Of a stretch of 35,472 nt of DNA, positions 30,678 through 35,472 are shown piece after piece. Both the position numbers and the translations under genes were made by a program. The notes below the pieces were generated by a model that was given only the letters and a program-made list of their open reading frames with translations, searched no databases and was not told where the DNA came from. This stretch comes from Pseudomonas gingeri. GTDB taxonomy: Bacteria; Pseudomonadota; Gammaproteobacteria; Pseudomonadales; Pseudomonadaceae. Numbering within the stretch: the first letter of the stretch is position 1; each line of letters begins with the position of its first letter. The stretch covers positions 1 to 35,472 of the forward strand of contig NZ_JACAPR010000050.1 in assembly GCF_013385635.1 (NCBI RefSeq), written 5' to 3'.

Positions 30678-31454
30678 TTACTTGCCGTAAATATCGAAGT
30701 CGAAGTACTTGTCCTGGATTTGCTTGTACTTTCCGTTGGCACGGATCGCGGCGATAGCGGCGTTGATCTTGTCCAGGTCGGCCTTGTCACCCTTGCGTAC
30801 GGCGATGCCGATGCCGTCACCGAAATACTTCTCGTCGGTGAATTGCGGGCCGACGAACGCGTAACCCTTGCCGGTGTCGGTTTTCAGGAAACCGTCCTGC
30901 AACAGGGTGGCGTCAGCCACGGTGCCGTCGAGACGACCGGCGGCCACGTCCAGGTAGATCTCGTTCTGCGAACCGTAAGGCATGATCTCGGCGCCCAGCG
31001 GCTTGAGGACTTCCTCGGCGAAACGGTTGTGGATCGAACCACGCTGCACGCCGATCTTCTTGCCTTTGAGTTCGGACAGGTTATCGCTGACAACAGTACC
31101 GGCCTTCATCACCAGGCGAGCCGGAGTGTTGTAGTACTTGTTGGTGAAGTCGACCGACTTCTTGCGATCTTCAGTGATCGACATGGACGACAGGATCGCG
31201 TCGATCTTGCGTACCTTGAGTGCCGGGATCAGGCCGTCGAATTCCTGCTCGACCCAGACACACTTGACCTTCATTTCTTCGCACAGGGCGTTGCCGATGT
31301 CGTAGTCGAAACCGACGATGCTGCCATCCGGCGCCTTGGAGGCGAACGGAGGGTAAGCCGCTTCGATACCAATTTTCAGAGGCTTTTCATCGGCGAATGT
31401 CGGCAGCGACAGCACGGACAGTGCCAGGGCGCCAAGAAGCACGAGTTTCTTCAT
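30678..31454 (-). CDS. aotJ: AotJ, periplasmic arginine/ornithine-binding protein
   Basis: The 258-aa protein has a signal peptide (MKKLVLLGALALSVLSLPTFA, cleaved near residue 21; the last residue is Ala). The mature part is a class 3 solute-binding fold of the HisJ/ArgT type: IGIEAAYPPFASKAPDGSIV, DGLIPALKVRKIDAILSSMS and the C-terminal NAAIAAIRANGKYKQIQDKY. It captures arginine and ornithine in the periplasm for AotQM. It is the first gene of the operon. An ArgR half-site lies about 170 nt upstream and an attenuator-like hairpin follows. Confidence 0.95.
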   Translation of the reverse strand: MKKLVLLGALALSVLSLPTFADEKPLKIGIEAAYPPFASKAPDGSIVGFDYDIGNALCEEMKVKCVWVEQEFDGLIPALKVRKIDAILSSMSITEDRKKSVDFTNKYYNTPARLVMKAGTVVSDNLSELKGKKIGVQRGSIHNRFAEEVLKPLGAEIMPYGSQNEIYLDVAAGRLDGTVADATLLQDGFLKTDTGKGYAFVGPQFTDEKYFGDGIGIAVRKGDKADLDKINAAIAAIRANGKYKQIQDKYFDFDIYGK

Positions 31455-31623
31455 CTTAGGACTCCATCGGTAAAGGGCAAAAACGGCAGAGTGAGCGTGA
31501 GCCCAATATGCGGATGGGTTAAACGGGATAGCGGTGCCGCGTCCTGCAAGGAGCTGGTTCGAGTCCAGCCCCGGCAACGACGAGCGAGTGATCGGCATTC
31601 TAACGACAGGCCGGAAGTCGATA

Positions 31624-31639
31624 TTTCTTCAATGCGACA
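31624..31639 (-). promoter_or_regulatory. Probable ArgR half-site upstream of aotJ
   Basis: On the minus strand TGTCGC-ATTGAAGA-AA matches the ArgR half-site pattern TGTCGC-N8-AA exactly, 170 nt before the aotJ start codon. A looser second site (TGTCGT) lies about 30 nt nearer the gene. ArgR is known to activate the aot operon in P. aeruginosa. Confidence 0.6.
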
Positions 31640-31954
31640 ACTAATTACAGAAGCATCGAGAATGCCGACTCGGCACATTGACAGCCCTTGAATTTTATGC
31701 AAGAGCAAAAGACAGGCAACCGATCTACATTGCAAATTGCGGGCCTATTATTCGCAAAGCCTTCTATTCCGGCAAGTACAGCGTGCAACGATGTTTTTTC
31801 GGCAGGCCATGCCGCCCGAAAAACGCGCGCGGGCGTTTCCCTTTGCCCCGGTGATGGGCGACAGGTGACATATTTGGTTACTTGACAGTGCAAGGGTAAC
31901 AACCGGAAACGCCCTACGGCAAAAACCGATATTTATCTCCCTCTTATTCCTCTC
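31640..31954. other. Intergenic region between the aot promoter and the acsA 3' end
   Basis: About 315 nt with no convincing gene. Only short frames without family patterns or ribosome-binding sites occur. It is somewhat AT-rich compared with its surroundings. The left edge belongs to the aotJ regulatory region and the right edge to a REPIN. Confidence 0.5.
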
Positions 31955-32041
31955 TGTATAGGAGCTGGCTTGCCAGCGATGAGGCCCTCGAGCCCTGCAC
32001 CCACCTCAAGGACGCCATCGCCGGCAAGCCGGCTCCTACAA
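31955..32041. repeat. REPIN downstream of acsA
   Basis: GTATAGGAGCTGGCTTGCC (from 31956) and ATCGCCGGCAAGCCGGCTCC (from 32017) are REP elements of the same family as the pair in the ast operon, again in inverted orientation, about 40 nt apart. It lies between the acsA terminator and the aot regulatory region, a typical extragenic site. Confidence 0.88.
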
Positions 32042-32061
32042 GAAAAATCCCGGCCGGGAAG

Positions 32062-32097
32062 TAAAAAAGCCCCGCCCGGCTCACGCCGGACGGGGCT
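32062..32097 (-). terminator. Intrinsic terminator of acsA
   Basis: A 13-bp GC-rich stem (32068-32080 with 32085-32097, one G-U pair) with a 4-nt loop is followed on the minus strand by six T. It begins 18 nt after the acsA stop codon. Confidence 0.93.
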
Positions 32098-32115
32098 CGA
32101 TCACCTTGAAGCGCC

Positions 32116-34071
<1,956 letters not shown>

Positions 34072-34092
34072 CTTTCTTACCTCGGTGGATAG

Positions 34093-34100
34093 TTGTTGTT
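34093..34100 (-). promoter_or_regulatory. Crc/Hfq-type CA motif in the acsA leader
   Basis: On the minus strand AACAACAA (within AAAACAACAAC) lies 22 nt before the acsA start codon and fits AAnAAnAA, the motif bound by Hfq with Crc to block translation when preferred carbon sources are present. The match is exact but short. Confidence 0.45.
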
Positions 34101-34484
34101 TTATGGCCCTGTTGTAGCCGGGCTGACGCAGGTGAGCCATTCGACGATGGTAGTAACAAAACCCTACAAAACATCGTATTAACCGCCGGCAAGGCTCAAG
34201 CACGCCGCCTGCGGCGTTTTCTGGCCCGGTGAAAATAACTCGGATCCAGGGTGTGCGAGACGTTTTTCGACGATTGTTACAGGTTTTGTCAATAGTCTTT
34301 ATCAAATGTCCCTCTATATGAATGGTTTACACGCTCTTAAAATCAACTTCGCCAACTAAGGCAACGAATTAACCAAGTGACAGCCCCCACCAAGGCCGTT
34401 AATTCGAATTCAAACTTTCGACAGCTTCACTCGCGGCCTCACAAGGGCCGCGTGCCCCCACACGACCGTCAACAGGTGAACCTT
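34101..34484. other. Divergent promoter region of acsA and the DUF2790 gene
   Basis: About 380 nt without a gene. A small hairpin (CGCCGC-CT-GCGGCG followed by TTTT on the plus strand) lies near 34203. The right half is AT-rich and probably holds the promoter of the plus-strand gene, but no clear -35/-10 pair with proper spacing was found. Confidence 0.45.
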
Positions 34485-34748
34485 ATGAAACTTTTTGCCG
34501 CTTTAATCCTCAGCAGCCTGTGTGCCACAGCCATGGCCGACGAGGCCTCGACCGATGCCGCCAGCCAGAACTTGCCAGTAGAGGAATACACTTACTCATC
34601 ACATCCGGACATTCACAAAGTTATCTCCATGAGTGAAATTCCGGATGTTTGCGAAGTTGTACCAGCGCGCATGGTTTATGAAGACGCCAAGGGCGACCGG
34701 CACGTCATGGAATATCGCGTAATGGGTAACGGTTGTTCCAACGGCTGA
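34485..34748 (+). CDS. Small periplasmic DUF2790 protein
   Basis: The 87-aa protein has a signal peptide (MKLFAALILSSLCATAMA, cleaved near residue 18). The mature part contains the DUF2790 pattern YTYSSHPDIHKVISMSEIP, then CEVVPARMVYEDAKGDRH and YRVMGNGC, with two Cys that could form a disulfide. DUF2790 proteins are found mostly in Pseudomonas, often in several copies, and lack a known function. AGGTGA sits 6 nt before this ATG, which decides the start over upstream in-frame candidates. It stands alone between acsA and nrdB. Confidence 0.88.
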   Translation: MKLFAALILSSLCATAMADEASTDAASQNLPVEEYTYSSHPDIHKVISMSEIPDVCEVVPARMVYEDAKGDRHVMEYRVMGNGCSNG

Positions 34749-34771
34749 TAGCCGACATCAAAAGACCACCC

Positions 34772-34795
34772 GCCGCAGGAAACGATTCTTGCGGC
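34772..34795 (+). terminator. Hairpin after the DUF2790 gene
   Basis: GCCGCAGGAA (34772-34781) and TTCTTGCGGC (34786-34795) form a 10-bp stem with loop ACGA, 23 nt after the stop codon. No T-run follows on the plus strand, so it may be a weak terminator or an mRNA-stabilising structure. Confidence 0.45.
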
Positions 34796-35226
34796 AAAGG
34801 TGTATTCCCCGCCAAACCGCCCCGCTGAACCGATCGTCGAAAAATGCCCCTCCCGACGAAAAAACGCTTTGCCGCCAAAGCCCTGCAAATCCGAGCCATG
34901 TCCTGAAAAGCACGCACAAGGTCGGAATCCGTCACACCATTGACCCGAAAAAGCCCTTATAATGTCCCGGTAAACGGGTTCGTAACATTCCCTTGCAAGG
35001 TAGCGTTTTCACGCTGGCATCACTGCAGGACCAGGCGTCATTCCCTGCGCCACCCGCCCCTTGAGGGCCCCGTACAAATTTTCCGTTGTTTGCCTGCGTA
35101 GCTTTGCCTGCATAGCCAGGGCGACAAACGATTCCATCTATCCAACGCGGCCGTTGGGCCGTGTGAAAAACCGACCATCAGTGTTTTCACACGGGCGACA
35201 GGCCCTCACGCAGGAGACGACACGTC
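34796..35226 (+). promoter_or_regulatory. nrdB upstream region with promoter-like and inverted-repeat elements
   Basis: About 430 nt without a gene. A perfect TATAAT lies at 34958-34963, but the best TTGACC upstream is only 12 nt away, so the -35 is unclear. In the long leader, GTGTGAAAA (35161-35169) and TTTTCACAC (35184-35192) form an inverted repeat with a 14-nt centre, extended by CC/GG. The Shine-Dalgarno CAGGAGA precedes the ATG. No clear NrdR box was recognised. Confidence 0.5.
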
Positions 35227-35472
35227 ATGCTGAGCTGGGACGAATTCGACAAAGAAGAAGGTGAAGTAGCGGCCAAGGGCGCCAACGCCGGCCATGCCAC
35301 CGAAGCCAACATGGACCGCCTGGACAGCGCCGGTGGTGCCGCCGCCCTCGAAGCCCGTGCCGTGACCGCGTCCGATTCGGCCGCCATCGCCCGTGCCAAG
35401 GCTGCCCTGGATGCCCTCGACGTTGCCGAAGGCCTGGCCGAACTCGACGGTGCCTCGGCCCGTGTCGCGGTC
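35227..35472 (+). CDS. nrdB: Ribonucleoside-diphosphate reductase, beta subunit (5' part only)
   Basis: The frame is open to the window edge (82 codons) and is cut there. It begins MLSWDEFDKEEGEVAAKGAN, followed by an Ala-rich segment (ATEANMDRLDSAGGAAALEA and on to AEGLAELDGASARVAV). This is the Pseudomonas-specific N-terminal extension of class Ia NrdB, recognised from memory. The diiron domain lies beyond the window. NrdB carries the tyrosyl radical needed by NrdA to make deoxyribonucleotides. nrdA is not upstream in this window. Confidence 0.88.
   Translation, partial: MLSWDEFDKEEGEVAAKGANAGHATEANMDRLDSAGGAAALEARAVTASDSAAIARAKAALDALDVAEGLAELDGASARVAV

Overview
The window is chromosomal DNA of a Pseudomonas, most likely of the fluorescens lineage. 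This rests on near-diagnostic proteins (AmrZ, RsmA, an AraC-type ArgR, a DUF2790 protein, the aruC-aruF-aruG-astD-astB-astE and aotJ-aotQ-aotM-aotO-aotP-argR operons), on fluorescens-type REP/REPIN hairpins and on high GC. From memory of the PAO1 map, the gene order from acsA to rsmA follows PA0887-PA0905 closely. No species can be named from the sequence alone.

Layout. 1-5700: a SAM-dependent methyltransferase with a regulatory domain, tRNA-Arg(CCT), the regulator amrZ with a recognisable AlgU promoter, the Mg transporter mgtE, a periplasmic DUF4124/BamE-like protein, two identical tRNA-Arg(ACG) genes and tRNA-Ser(GCT). 5700-11200: rsmA, lysC (with a plausible internal beta-subunit start), alaS and ltaE, all on the minus strand. 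11400-13800: an FMN riboswitch controlling a type II lumazine synthase (ribH2), then a gene for an RTX-repeat protein joined to an M91/NleD-like zinc protease. 13790-21650: the arginine succinyltransferase (AST) operon. It is transcribed aruC to astE and includes a small protein with a His/Cys-rich tail. 22300-26160: a 1072-aa HrpK/HrpF/NolX-like type III translocator-type protein and a winged-helix regulator. 26177-31454: the arginine/ornithine ABC transporter operon aotJQMOP with argR. 32116-35472: acsA, a DUF2790 protein and the 5' part of nrdB.

How the genes work together. AotJQMP imports arginine and ornithine. The AST enzymes convert arginine to glutamate and succinate. ArgR sits at the end of the transporter operon and probably acts at the TGTCGC-type sites seen upstream of aruC and aotJ. 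AcsA feeds acetate into the same central metabolism. Two genes that look like host-interaction functions, the RTX-M91 protease and the HrpK-like protein with its regulator, sit on either side of the AST operon inside this otherwise conserved arginine block. They are the most interesting part of the window. No type III secretion core genes and no hrp box were found here, so a link to type III secretion is inferred from protein family only.

Regulatory structure is rich. It includes a complete FMN aptamer with a Shine-Dalgarno-sequestering hairpin, an intrinsic terminator between aruC and aruF, an attenuator-like hairpin between aotJ and aotQ, REPINs in the astD-astB gap and upstream of the acsA terminator, tRNA promoters with GC-rich discriminators, and a Crc/Hfq-type CA motif before acsA. 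No CRISPR array, insertion sequence, integrase or prophage gene was seen.
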